The notes beneath the pieces were generated by a model. The model was not told the origin of the DNA. It saw nothing but the letters and a program-made list of their open reading frames with translations, and did no database searches. A DNA stretch of 21,581 nucleotides from Spirochaetaceae bacterium (GTDB lineage Bacteria; Spirochaetota; Spirochaetia; SZUA-6; Bin103), in contig JAPOQV010000630.1 in NCBI GenBank assembly GCA_026710565.1, positions 1-21,581 on the forward strand. The letters run 5' to 3'. Every line of letters starts with the position of its first letter. The stretch's first letter is position 1. The translations under genes and the position numbers were made by a program. Of this stretch, positions 1 through 7,553 are shown one piece after another.

Positions 1-228
1 GACCGCCTGCCCGGAGAGCCAGGCGAGCCCCCGCAAGGTGTTTGCGCAGCTTCCGCCGGGCCGGCGTCCGGGCCGCGCGAGGCCGGCGGCGATCCGCGCG
101 GCACGTCCGCCGTCCACCAGTATCATCGTCCCCGGCTGCGCGCCGACGCCTTGCAGATGTTCGTGCGACACATGGCCGATCATGTCCATGAGGGGATTGC
201 CCACACCGAACACCGAGTAGTTCGCCAC
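1..228 (-). CDS. PfkB-family carbohydrate/nucleoside kinase, adenosine-kinase-like (N-terminal part, cut by window edge)
   Basis: The minus strand from the GTG at 228 is open to base 1, giving 76 residues that begin VANYSVFGVGNPLMDMI. The glycine-rich first strand (GVGNPLMD), the segment PGTMILVDG and the later PGGSCANTLRGLAWL match the N-terminal half of ribokinase/PfkB sugar kinases. The GGSxANT motif lines the substrate pocket, and the PGTMILxD plus ANTxRGLAWL combination is most like adenosine kinase. Such enzymes phosphorylate a sugar or nucleoside hydroxyl with ATP in the cytoplasm. An AGGAG Shine-Dalgarno lies about 6 nt upstream of the GTG, supporting this start. The ATP-binding C-terminal half, including the catalytic Asp in its GAGD motif, is outside the window, so substrate cannot be fixed. 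It is divergent from the TPR gene at 303. Confidence 0.85.
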   Translation of the reverse strand, partial: MANYSVFGVGNPLMDMIGHVSHEHLQGVGAQPGTMILVDGGRAARIAAGLARPGRRPGGSCANTLRGLAWLSGQAV

Positions 229-249
229 CGTCCTCTCCTGATACGCTCG

Positions 250-288
250 CTGTGCGGCCATTCTAAGGCGAAGCGGGGCCGCGCACAG
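250..288. promoter_or_regulatory. Imperfect inverted repeat and candidate -10 between the divergent kinase and TPR genes
   Basis: Arms CTGTGC (250-255) and GCACAG (283-288) pair, then GGCC (256-259) pairs with GGCC (277-280) across a 2-nt bulge, leaving a 17-nt loop. On the minus strand the loop contains TAGAAT (265-260), five of six matches to a sigma-70 -10 box, placed well for transcription of the kinase. No convincing -35 is visible. The dyad around a -10 could be an operator or an RNA hairpin; which one is inference. No convincing promoter was recognised for the plus-strand TPR gene in this 74-bp gap. Confidence 0.35.
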
Positions 289-302
289 GAACCAGGTCAC
301 AG

Positions 303-1409
303 ATGCCCCCGAACGACCCGCTGGCACGAATTGTCTTCATCGATCTCCCTGACGTTCCCGACCTGCGCGTCGGTGACTTCCCGATCGATCCGGGCATCCC
401 CCTGCCTCTGGAGATGGACGCCGACACCGAAAAGGTCGACCCGGAAGAGATCACCTGGGAAACGATCATCGCCGGGATGCTCAAGGTCCTGGCGTACCGC
501 CCGGGGTACCGCGACGCGGCGTACTTCCGGCGGTTCGTGTGTGCTGCGCGCCCGCGGATCAACGAGGAGCTCACCGAAGCGGCGATCTTCAAGGCCCGCA
601 ACGGCGACCTGGATCTGGCCGAGGAGCTGTTCCTGGCGCTTGTCGGCCTGTTCCCGGAGAACCCGCAGCCTGCCGTGAACCTGGCGCTCACCTACGAGGA
701 GCGGGTGCGCGCTGCCCTGCAGGCCGAGGATCGGGAGGAAGCCGAGCGGCGCCGTCGTGAAGTGCTGACCGCGTACCGGCGGGCGCTGGACATCGACCCG
801 CTGTTTCCGGATGCGCACTTCAATCTGGCCTTCTTCCACTCGGAGATGGCCGATAACGACAGTTGCCGCCGGCACCTGGATCTGTACCTGAAGTACGGCA
901 AGGACGAGGAGAAGCTGCAGCAGGCGCGCGCTCTCCGCGAGGAGATCCACGCTGCGGGACTCGGAGACGCCCTCTTCCGGGAGGCCGTAACGGCAATCCG
1001 TGACGGCCGCGAACGGGAGGGAATCGAGCACGCACGCCGCTTCGTCCGTGACCATCCCGACACCTGGAACGGCTGGTTCGTGCTTGGCTGGGGCCTGCGC
1101 CGCGCGGGCGACTACTCGCAGGCACGCGTCGCTTTCGAGAAGGCGTTGCAGCTCGGCGAACCGCAGGTGGACACGCTCAACGAGCTGTCGATCTGCAACC
1201 TGGAGCTCGGCGATCTGGCGGGCTGCGAACGCAGTCTGCGCCTGGCCCTGGAGCTCGCACCGGAGGATACGCGGGTCATCTCCAACCTGGGCGTCCTGCA
1301 GCTCCGACGCGGCGACACCGAAGGAGCCATGGGGTACTTCCGGACGGTACGGGAGATCGATCCCGACGATCCCGTCGCGGCCCGTTACCTGGCCGCCATC
1401 GCCGGCTGA
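303..1409 (+). CDS. Tetratricopeptide-repeat protein
   Basis: A 368-residue protein with no signal peptide or membrane segment, so probably cytoplasmic. After a non-repeat N-terminal region of about 85 residues it carries several 34-residue TPR-type helical hairpins: one around 90-125 (AIFKARNGDLDLAEELFLALVGLFPENP), one around 150-190 (YRRALDIDPLFPDAHFNLAFFHSEMAD) and a cluster from about 240 to the C-terminus (GWFVLGWGLRRAGDYSQARVAFEKAL; LGVLQLRRGDTEGAMGYFRTVREIDPDDP). TPRs are protein-protein docking surfaces; the partner is unknown. The start is ATG 303 with a weak AGGT element upstream. It is the first gene of a tight plus-strand run, 15 bp before the PilZ gene. No enzymatic domain was recognised. 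Confidence 0.85.
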   Translation: MPPNDPLARIVFIDLPDVPDLRVGDFPIDPGIPLPLEMDADTEKVDPEEITWETIIAGMLKVLAYRPGYRDAAYFRRFVCAARPRINEELTEAAIFKARNGDLDLAEELFLALVGLFPENPQPAVNLALTYEERVRAALQAEDREEAERRRREVLTAYRRALDIDPLFPDAHFNLAFFHSEMADNDSCRRHLDLYLKYGKDEEKLQQARALREEIHAAGLGDALFREAVTAIRDGREREGIEHARRFVRDHPDTWNGWFVLGWGLRRAGDYSQARVAFEKALQLGEPQVDTLNELSICNLELGDLAGCERSLRLALELAPEDTRVISNLGVLQLRRGDTEGAMGYFRTVREIDPDDPVAARYLAAIAG

Positions 1410-1424
1410 GGACGGGCACGGGGG

Positions 1425-2117
1425 GTGGGGTCGCGAGTGTCCGGCGCACGGTCGCGGCGCCAACTGCGGCGCATCGCTGCCAGGTGCGGTCTCGACGAGG
1501 CCGATGCCGCGGTGCTCGAGCGCATCGCGCGCCGCAACGGCATTCAGGACCCCGCCCGACTGACCGGGGACCGCGAGCTTCTCCGGCGCCTGCTTGCCCA
1601 AGCCGTCCAGAGCGTGGAACGCAAGCCCGGTCTGACGGATCGGGAGCGCCAACGCCGGCTGTCGCGCTACTTCCGGCTCGAAGAGCGGCTGGAACGTCAC
1701 GCCGCCGACGACCCGCGGCGCAGGCACCTTCGGCGGCCGGTGGAAGGGCCGTGCATCGTCATCCCGTTCGTCGCAGCCCCCGGTCACCTCCCCGGGGCGC
1801 CGCCGCGGGCTCCTGCCCCGGCTACGGAACGCCGCACCCTCGCGACGATCCTGGACGTGTCGACCGGCGGCTGCGCAGTCTGGCGGCTCGCCCCCCTGCA
1901 GGTCGACAGCCTGACGCGGATCGAGTTCGATCTGGGTCCGGACACCCGGATCGTCGCGACCGGCACGGTACGCCATGTGCGGCCTCAGGCGCCTGCCGGC
2001 ATGGTCGTGCACCTGGAGTTCACCCGCTTGTCCCGCGAACGCCGCAACCGGATCCACCGCTTCGTCCACGGTCACGACCGGCGACCAGCCCGTGAACGAC
2101 TCCGTGCCCGCACCTGA
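1425..2117 (+). CDS. PilZ-domain c-di-GMP-binding protein
   Basis: A 230-residue protein. The N-terminal ~95 residues are helical and Arg-rich with no recognised catalytic motif. The C-terminal part is a PilZ domain: the cyclic-di-GMP arginine motif RxxxR is present as RRRHLRR at 98-104, followed by EGPCIVIPF, and the second motif DxSxxG appears as DVSTGG at 144-149, with later beta strands TRIEFDLGPD and AGMVVHLEFT. The stretch between the two motifs (about 40 residues, Pro/Ala-rich around 118-134) is longer than usual. PilZ proteins sense c-di-GMP and in motile bacteria often tune flagella or envelope functions; the output here is unknown. The start is GTG 1425; an in-frame GTG at 1437 is an alternative. 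The 3' end overlaps tsaE by 26 bp, so translation is probably coupled. Confidence 0.8.
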   Translation: MGSRVSGARSRRQLRRIAARCGLDEADAAVLERIARRNGIQDPARLTGDRELLRRLLAQAVQSVERKPGLTDRERQRRLSRYFRLEERLERHAADDPRRRHLRRPVEGPCIVIPFVAAPGHLPGAPPRAPAPATERRTLATILDVSTGGCAVWRLAPLQVDSLTRIEFDLGPDTRIVATGTVRHVRPQAPAGMVVHLEFTRLSRERRNRIHRFVHGHDRRPARERLRART

Positions 2118-2535
2118 ACCGGATCGCCACCACACGGTGGAGGCCGCGGAGACCGAGTCGCTCGGCGAGCGCCTGGGCCGCTCGCTCGCCGCCGGTGACG
2201 TGGTGGCGCTCTCGGGACCGCTCGGCAGCGGCAAGACCACGTTTGCCAAGGGCCTTGCCCGAGGTCTCGATGTACCCGACGACGTGACCAGCCCTACCTA
2301 TGCGCTGGTCAGCGAGTATCGCGGCCGCCTGACGCTGTACCACGTCGATCTGTACCGGATCTCCACGCCCGGGCAGTACGCATCGCTCGCGATGGACGAG
2401 ATGCTGCACGGCCCATGGGTCACCGTGGTCGAGTGGCCGGAGCACGCGCAGCCGCCGATCACGGACGCCATTCACGTGGGATTCGCGGTGACCGAGAGCG
2501 GCGGCCGGACCATCTGCGTGAGACGGCATGCGTGA
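2092..2535 (+). CDS. tsaE: tRNA t6A biosynthesis ATPase TsaE
   Basis: A 147-residue P-loop protein, the normal size for TsaE. The Walker A motif GPLGSGKTT is at residues 42-50, followed by the family signature TSPTYALVSEY at about 62-72, HVDLYR near 83 and VVEWPEH around 113-119. TsaE is the ATPase that binds the TsaB-TsaD complex and drives its turnover in making N6-threonylcarbamoyladenosine at position 37 of ANN-decoding tRNAs. The reading frame is open further upstream, but family alignment places the start near GTG 2092 or the in-frame GTG 2104; neither has a clear Shine-Dalgarno, which fits translational coupling to the overlapping PilZ gene. It overlaps tsaB by 8 bp downstream. Confidence 0.93.
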   Translation: MNDSVPAPEPDRHHTVEAAETESLGERLGRSLAAGDVVALSGPLGSGKTTFAKGLARGLDVPDDVTSPTYALVSEYRGRLTLYHVDLYRISTPGQYASLAMDEMLHGPWVTVVEWPEHAQPPITDAIHVGFAVTESGGRTICVRRHA

Positions 2536-3295
2536 GACGGCCTGCGTGACCGCCGTCGCCTTCGACAGCGCCACGCCGGTGATGGGCGTGTGCGTCTCCA
2601 CACCACGTGCCACCGTCGTGTGCTCGCTCGCCGTCGGCCTGGAGCACGGCACGCGGCTGGCACCGCTGGTAGCCGGAGCCCTGCAACAGGCCGGCGCCAC
2701 GGTGGACGATCTGGACCTGGTGGTATGCGGCATCGGGCCGGGATCGTTCACCGGGACCCGCATCGGCATCGCCATCGCGTTGGGTATGACCGCCGGCGGA
2801 CGCGGTCTGATCGGCGTTTCCGGACTGGATGCCGCCGGGCACCGCCTGCGCTTCTTTCCCGGCATCGTCGTGCCACTCGTGGACGCGCGCAAGGGGCGGC
2901 TCTTCGCAGCCCTGTACCGCGCCGGCCGGCGACTGACCGGCTTCCTGGACGAGAGTCCCGACCGGATCCGGGAGAGGCTTCGCGCCTATCCGGCCGTGCT
3001 CCTGACCGGCCCGGCAGCGCCGGGGTGGCAAGCTGCATGGGGCGACCGGGACGGCATCTCCCTGGACCCGGGAGCCGATCAGGCGGACGCCGCCGCGCTG
3101 CTCGAAGTCGGCGTCCGGCGCTTCTCCCGGCAGGCAGTCCGGCGCGTGATTCCGCGGCCCGCCTACCTGCGGCCAAGCGAAGCGGAGCTCGGCCGGCCCG
3201 GACCGTCGGCTCCGGCCGTGCGCGGGCTGCCCATGGCCGGAGCCGAAGGCGACGGGAATTTCAGCGGGGAGCGAAAGGCGGGGATGGGCCAATAG
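2528..3295 (+). CDS. tsaB: tRNA t6A biosynthesis protein TsaB
   Basis: A 255-residue member of the ASKHA-fold glycoprotease-like family. Diagnostic segments are AVAFDSATP near residue 10, the strongly conserved GIGPGSFTGTRIGIAIALGM around 68-87, VPLVDARKGRLFAALY around 116, and the C-terminal family signature PAYLRPSEAE around 215-224. TsaB is the non-catalytic scaffold that dimerises with TsaD and recruits TsaE for t6A tRNA modification. tsaD and tsaC are not in the window. The start ATG 2528 overlaps the end of tsaE by 8 bp. About 30 residues follow the usual end of the family (rich in Gly/Ala/Pro, ending GERKAGMGQ); this tail includes one copy of a 19-bp repeat and looks like acquired, non-conserved sequence. 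Confidence 0.93.
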   Translation: MRETACVTAVAFDSATPVMGVCVSTPRATVVCSLAVGLEHGTRLAPLVAGALQQAGATVDDLDLVVCGIGPGSFTGTRIGIAIALGMTAGGRGLIGVSGLDAAGHRLRFFPGIVVPLVDARKGRLFAALYRAGRRLTGFLDESPDRIRERLRAYPAVLLTGPAAPGWQAAWGDRDGISLDPGADQADAAALLEVGVRRFSRQAVRRVIPRPAYLRPSEAELGRPGPSAPAVRGLPMAGAEGDGNFSGERKAGMGQ

Positions 3296-3313
3296 CCGGA
3301 GCCGAAGGCGACG
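3236..3313 (+). repeat. 19-bp direct repeat, two perfect copies 59 bp apart
   Basis: The 19-mer GCCGGAGCCGAAGGCGACG occurs at 3236-3254 and again at 3295-3313. The first copy lies inside the extra C-terminal tail of tsaB and the second begins on the last base of the tsaB stop codon. Two perfect copies so close, one of them noncoding, suggest a small dispersed or duplicated element rather than coding constraint. Confidence 0.75.
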
Positions 3314-3321
3314 ACTATTGG
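3289..3321. terminator. Possible bidirectional terminator hairpin between convergent tsaB and oxidoreductase genes
   Basis: Perfect 7-bp arms CCAATAG (3289-3295) and CTATTGG (3315-3321) flank a 19-nt loop that contains a small GCC-GAA-GGC hairpin. Each arm carries the stop codon of one of the two convergent genes (TAG at 3293-3295 plus; TAG read from 3317-3315 minus). There is no U-tract on either side, so intrinsic termination is uncertain; position between convergent genes is the main support. Confidence 0.4.
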
Positions 3322-4613
3322 GGCGGCGTCACCAGGTCGTCGACGCGCACGACCCTGCCGGTGCGAATCGACACGTTGCCGGCGATGCCGGTCAGGATCG
3401 CGTTGGCGCCGTCCACGTGCGACGCCGCGCGCGACAGCGGATCGTCGGCCCGATCGCCGAACAGGTCGTGCAGGATGCGCGGGTCGGCCCCGCCGTGGGC
3501 GCCCGGCGCGTCCTCCAGTTCGACCTCACGGGGATCCCCGAACATGGGCAGCACGTGCAGCCGGCGGCTCGACGCTGCCGCTTCGGCGGCCTGATTCCCT
3601 CCGGCCGACACGTACGAAGCCTCCACCTGGTGTGCCTCGATCCGGCCGGCGGTGCCGGTCATGGAGAGGCGGAATCCCTCCCAGGGCGCGTAGGCGGTCA
3701 GCGAGTAGGTCAGTATCGCTCCGCTGCGCATCCGCACCAGCAGTCCGAGCGTGTCCTCGATGCTGATGCCGTCGCCGAACACGCTCTGGTCGCGCAGATA
3801 GCCGTCCTCGTGCTCGGCCTGCAGGTACATCTCTCGCAGCGTTTCGTTCCCGGCCAGGTCCAGGGCAAAGGGATCGTCGGCCGCCGCGCCGCTGCCGTGC
3901 GCGCGGGCGTAGAAACGCGTCTCTCCCCGCTCCTCGGCGTTGGCGCGTCCGTAGAACGCCAGGTCGCCGCAGGCCGAGACCGTCTCCGGCGCGCTTGCCA
4001 GCCAGAAGTTGACCAGGTCGAAGTGGTGCGATGCCAGGTGCACGAGCAACCCGCCGCTGTTTCGCTTGTCGCGGTGCCAGCGCCGGAAATAGTCGGCACC
4101 GTGCCGGGTGTCGAGCAGCCACTCGAAGTGCACGGAGGTGATCCTGCCCACGGTCCCGTTCGCGACGATCCTGCGCACCGCGGTGGCCAAAGGTGAATAG
4201 CGGTAGTTGTAGGCGACACGCAGTGAACGCCCTGACCGTCCGACCGCGTCCAGGATGGCCTGCAAGCGGTGCTGGTCGGTGGTCAGCGGCTTCTCGCTGA
4301 TGACGTCGCAGCCACGGTCGAGCGCACCGATGATGTAGCGGTGATGGGTGCGGTCGATCGTGCTGACGATCACCGTGTCGGGACGCTGCTCGGCGATCAT
4401 CGCCTCGAAGCGGTCCGGCCCGTACAGCGCCGCCTCGCCACCGCCGGCATGGCGTCCCATCACCCGGTTGGCGTACTGCATCCGCGTGCGGTTGAGGTCA
4501 CACAGCGCCACCACCCGCGCCCGGTCGCCGAAGTCACGCGCCAGCGCTTCGTAGAAGAAGCGGCCCCGTCCGCCAGCCCCGACCAGTGCATACCGCCGCT
4601 TCCGCCCGTCCAT
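3315..4613 (-). CDS. Gfo/Idh/MocA-family NAD(P)-dependent oxidoreductase
   Basis: A 432-residue cytoplasmic protein. The Rossmann dinucleotide motif GAGGRG is at residues 12-17 after the strand RYALV; acidic CDLN near 38-41 likely contacts the ribose. The family hallmark EKP is at 107-109 (CDVISEKPLT), and the C-terminal substrate domain carries the conserved HLASHHFDLVNFW at about 192-204, matching the His/Asp pair of the family. These enzymes oxidise or reduce sugars, inositols and related polyols. The specific substrate cannot be read from sequence. The C-terminal domain is somewhat long, with an extra region near 220-270 similar to family members that act on larger sugar derivatives. The start ATG 4613 is good by homology. 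It stands alone between a convergent tsaB and a divergent transferase gene, so context gives no pathway. Confidence 0.9.
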   Translation of the reverse strand: MDGRKRRYALVGAGGRGRFFYEALARDFGDRARVVALCDLNRTRMQYANRVMGRHAGGGEAALYGPDRFEAMIAEQRPDTVIVSTIDRTHHRYIIGALDRGCDVISEKPLTTDQHRLQAILDAVGRSGRSLRVAYNYRYSPLATAVRRIVANGTVGRITSVHFEWLLDTRHGADYFRRWHRDKRNSGGLLVHLASHHFDLVNFWLASAPETVSACGDLAFYGRANAEERGETRFYARAHGSGAAADDPFALDLAGNETLREMYLQAEHEDGYLRDQSVFGDGISIEDTLGLLVRMRSGAILTYSLTAYAPWEGFRLSMTGTAGRIEAHQVEASYVSAGGNQAAEAAASSRRLHVLPMFGDPREVELEDAPGAHGGADPRILHDLFGDRADDPLSRAASHVDGANAILTGIAGNVSIRTGRVVRVDDLVTPPQ

Positions 4614-4659
4614 AGGCGGTGTACTGTAGCAGGACGTGGACGTACTTGAAGGCGGTCCG

Positions 4660-5430
4660 GTGCGCCTGATCCATCACGAACAGGCGGACGGGCCCTGGAA
4701 CATGGCCGTTGACGAGGTGCTCGCCGCCTCCGCGGCCTCGCCCGGCGCGCGGCCCGCGATCCGGCTGTATGGATTCCGTCCACCGACGCTGTCGATCGGG
4801 CGCTTTCAGCCGGTCTCCGACGTGCTCCGGGCCCGGCTGTGCGAGGACGGTGTCGAACTGGTCCGGCGCCCCACCGGCGGGCGCGCCGTCCTGCATGCCA
4901 CGGAGGTGACCTATGCGGTTGCGTTCGGCACGGCGCACCTGCGCCCGTTCGGCAAGCGCGCGGTGTACCGCTTCGTCGGCGATCTGCTGCTCGCCGCCCT
5001 GACGGAGCTCGGCGTTGCCTGCCGGCGCAACCCGGCGCAGATCGGCGACTCGGCCGCTTCCGACTGCTTCGGCGCGGTGGGCCAATACGAGGTGGTGGGC
5101 CGGTTCGGAAAGCTGGTCGGCAGCGCGCAGATGGTCACCCGGCACGGGGTCCTCCAGCACGGCTCCATCCCGCTTGACGACAGCTACCGGCGGGTCGAGC
5201 GGTACCTGGCGGCCGCGCCCGCAGCGGGCTCGGCGGACGCCTCCTGGCTGGCGAAGGAGACCGGCCGGGCCGCCGACTTCGCGGAGACGGCGGCCCGGCT
5301 TCGGGGGAGCCTTGCCGCTGCGCTGGCGCCCGTGGAGGTGTGCGGCCTGGACGCCGCGGAGACCGAGCGCGCCACGGCGCGGTTGCCGAAGTTCTCCGGG
5401 CCTTCCTGGACGCTGTCAGGGGTTGCGTGA
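4660..5430 (+). CDS. Lipoyl/octanoyl transferase, LipM-like (biotin/lipoate A/B protein ligase family)
   Basis: A 256-residue protein of the biotin/lipoate A/B ligase family. It opens RLIHHEQADGPWNMAVDEVL, as in LplA/LipM, then RLYGFRPPTLSIGRFQ and the acyl-pocket motif RRPTGGRAVLH around 72-82. Cys136 in SDCF aligns with the acyl-thioester cysteine of LipM-type octanoyltransferases, and K151 in GKLVGSAQ matches the conserved lysine. This favours transfer of octanoate from ACP to GcvH over ATP-dependent lipoate ligation, although the assignment rests on motif memory. GTG 4660 is chosen because it gives the family N-terminus and has GAAGGCGG upstream; GTG 4636 (eight residues longer) is possible but its AGGA is too close. 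Its stop overlaps the next gene's GTG by four bases (GTGA). Confidence 0.82.
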   Translation: MRLIHHEQADGPWNMAVDEVLAASAASPGARPAIRLYGFRPPTLSIGRFQPVSDVLRARLCEDGVELVRRPTGGRAVLHATEVTYAVAFGTAHLRPFGKRAVYRFVGDLLLAALTELGVACRRNPAQIGDSAASDCFGAVGQYEVVGRFGKLVGSAQMVTRHGVLQHGSIPLDDSYRRVERYLAAAPAAGSADASWLAKETGRAADFAETAARLRGSLAAALAPVEVCGLDAAETERATARLPKFSGPSWTLSGVA

Positions 5431-7553
5431 CGGCGCACCGGACGCCGGCCGCCGCCGGGGCACTGCTGATGGCGGCGCTGTCCCTCGCCGCCGCGCCGCC
5501 CGACCCGGCGATCGTCTGCCGGCCGGCGGAGCGGCCTCCGTGCGTGGAAGCCGCAGGTTTCTGGCGGGACGCTCCCGTCGAAGAGCAGGTCGCCTACCTG
5601 CTCGAAGCGATGAGCGACTCGGAGCTGCTCGGCCAGACCCTGGCGCTCGGCTACCGGGGCACGGGTTTCCCGGATGAGCTGCGCGCATGGATCGAGAAGC
5701 GGCACCTGGGCAGCGTGAAAATCTTCAGCCGCAACGTGGACGGTCTGGGGGAGCTGGCAGCCGGCGTCGGCGCCATGCAGGAGGCGGCGCGAGCCGCCCG
5801 CCTGCAGATCCCGCTGCTCGTCATCACCGACCAGGAGGGCGGCTGGGTCCGCCACGTCAAGGAGTCGACCTCGCAGACGCCCGGCAACCTCGCCCTGGGC
5901 GCCGGCGGGATACCCGACGACGCGTACCGGACGGGCCGGTTCATCGGCCTGGAGCTGCGCGCCCTCGGCATCAACATGAACCTCGCGCCGACCGTCGACG
6001 TGTATGCCGATGCGGGCGCCGCGGTCATCGGGCCGCGTGCGTTCTCCGCAGACCCCGTGCAGACCGGATTGCTGGCGGTGGCGTTCTTTCGCGGCCTGAC
6101 CTCGGCCGGCGTGATCGCCGCCGCCAAGCACTTTCCCGGGCACGGCGGCGCCGCCGGCGATTCGCACGGGGTCTTCCCGAGCGCGGACGTCGATCTTGCG
6201 ACCCTCTGGGACCGCGAGCTGGTGCCGTACCGGCTGCTGGTCCGCGAAGGCCTGCAGGCGGTGATGAACGCCCACGTGGGCTATCCGCGCATCATCGACC
6301 CGGCCACGCCGGCTTCGCTGTCCGCGTTCTTCCTGCGCGAGCTGCTGCGCGACCGTCTGGGCTTCGACGGCCTGGTGATCAGCGATGACCTGGAGATGCG
6401 CGGTGCTCTCAACACCGCCTCCGACACGGCAGCAGCGGCCGAGCAGGCGCTGCGGGCAGGCAACGACCTGGTCCTGGTCTCCCACACTCCGGAGTTGCAG
6501 GAGCGGACCTGGCAGGCACTGCGGCGGAGGATGGACGACCGGGCGTTCCGCGCGCGCGTGCGGGAGGCGGCCGCACGCGTGCTCGCGGTGAAGCTGCGCT
6601 CACTCCGTGCGCCCGGTGCCGTGCCGCTGTTCCCGCCAGACGACGCCGAGTCCGCCGTACCCTCGCCCGGGGCGGCCGAGTTCTTCCTGGACAGCGCGGC
6701 TCGCAGCGTCACGGCGGTCCGCTCCGCGCGCCTTCCGTTCCTGCCGGATCCGGCCTGGCGGCTGTTGCTCGTGGGCCAGAGCGAGGAGTTCCTGCAGGAG
6801 GGCCTGCGGCGTTTTCCGCAGGCCGACACCTACCATTTTCCGTACAGCCCGTTCTACTCCTCCCGCCCGCGAGACCGTGCGGCGGTGCGCGAGCTGGCCG
6901 GCTCCTACGATGCGATCATCTTCCTGCTGATGAACTACAACAGCGCCGAGGTGCTGGCCGAGTTGTCGCCGTACGCCGCAAGGGTCCTGGTGGTGTCGGC
7001 GCTCACGCCGGTCTATCTGGCCGACCTGCCGTGGGTGGAGACGGCGGTGGCGGTGTACGGCGAGGGCCGCGACTCGTACCGTGCCGGGCTCGCGGTCCTG
7101 GCCGGCGACTATCCACCGGAGGGCCGGCTCCCCATCGACTTCGGAGTGGCGGCCGGGTCGCGGGGAGTGCGCGGCGGGCGGAAACCGCGGGCCGGACCGA
7201 GGGCGCGGGCCGGACCGAGAGCGCGGGCTGGTTCGTGGCCGGACCGCGCTACCGGCGCGCGGTGCTCGACCGGCTCCTCGACCGCGAGTGGGCGTACGTG
7301 CCGCTCACCGCCCACCTGCGCGAGTCCGCGCCCCCCCTGCGGGGCGCGCCGTTCAGCCTGTACGCGACGCGCAGGGACGGAGCGATCGCGGACGTCCTGC
7401 TGCGCGCCCGCGACGGCCTGCTGCTGGCGGCATTCGATCACGGACGGGATCCTGTGCGCACGGACGGCAGCCAGGCATGGGACGGTCGGAGCATCCGCGA
7501 GCTGCGTGGCATCGTCCACTCCCCCGGAACGCTGCACTCTTGCATGGGGATGA
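5427..7553 (+). CDS. Glycoside hydrolase family 3 beta-N-acetylhexosaminidase (NagZ-like), exported; C-terminal end abnormal
   Basis: The start is GTG 5427, overlapping the previous stop as GTGA. The N-terminus resembles a signal peptide (hydrophobic GALLMAALSLAAAPP), so export is likely. The GH3 barrel shows DQEGGWVRH, NLAPTVDVY, KHFPGHGG (K234), the His/Asp dyad of N-acetylglucosaminidases as DSH (D245, H247), and the nucleophile in ISDDLEM (D320). Such enzymes remove terminal beta-GlcNAc, for example from peptidoglycan fragments. A second alpha/beta domain follows and ends in GRLPIDFG near residue 573 (base 7145), where the family usually stops. Beyond that the frame runs to 7553 through an 18-bp tandem repeat and then across the GNAT coding sequence in another frame, giving Arg/Ser/Cys-rich text of no family likeness. 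The real product probably ends near 7145-7235, or an indel disturbs the end. Confidence 0.85.
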   Translation: MTAHRTPAAAGALLMAALSLAAAPPDPAIVCRPAERPPCVEAAGFWRDAPVEEQVAYLLEAMSDSELLGQTLALGYRGTGFPDELRAWIEKRHLGSVKIFSRNVDGLGELAAGVGAMQEAARAARLQIPLLVITDQEGGWVRHVKESTSQTPGNLALGAGGIPDDAYRTGRFIGLELRALGINMNLAPTVDVYADAGAAVIGPRAFSADPVQTGLLAVAFFRGLTSAGVIAAAKHFPGHGGAAGDSHGVFPSADVDLATLWDRELVPYRLLVREGLQAVMNAHVGYPRIIDPATPASLSAFFLRELLRDRLGFDGLVISDDLEMRGALNTASDTAAAAEQALRAGNDLVLVSHTPELQERTWQALRRRMDDRAFRARVREAAARVLAVKLRSLRAPGAVPLFPPDDAESAVPSPGAAEFFLDSAARSVTAVRSARLPFLPDPAWRLLLVGQSEEFLQEGLRRFPQADTYHFPYSPFYSSRPRDRAAVRELAGSYDAIIFLLMNYNSAEVLAELSPYAARVLVVSALTPVYLADLPWVETAVAVYGEGRDSYRAGLAVLAGDYPPEGRLPIDFGVAAGSRGVRGGRKPRAGPRARAGPRARAGSWPDRATGARCSTGSSTASGRTCRSPPTCASPRPPCGARRSACTRRAGTERSRTSCCAPATACCWRHSITDGILCARTAARHGTVGASASCVASSTPPERCTLAWG
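7186..7231 (+). repeat. 18-bp tandem repeat, about 2.5 copies, at the GH3/GNAT junction
   Basis: The unit CGCGGGCCGGACCGAGGG (7186-7203) is repeated at 7204-7221 with two changes at its end, and a third partial copy (CGCGGGCTGG) starts at 7222. It lies just after the last recognisable GH3 residues and just before the probable GNAT start. All three forward frames are open here. Unit length is a multiple of three, so copy number changes alone would not shift frame. Confidence 0.8.

Noticed and set aside
297..2249. A 650-residue minus-strand open frame opposite the TPR and PilZ genes
   Set aside because: Shadow of real coding sequence; no recognisable motif, and it would overlap three well-supported genes.
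5184..6485. A 433-residue minus-strand open frame opposite the GH3 gene
   Set aside because: Antisense shadow; the plus strand carries clear GH3 catalytic motifs.
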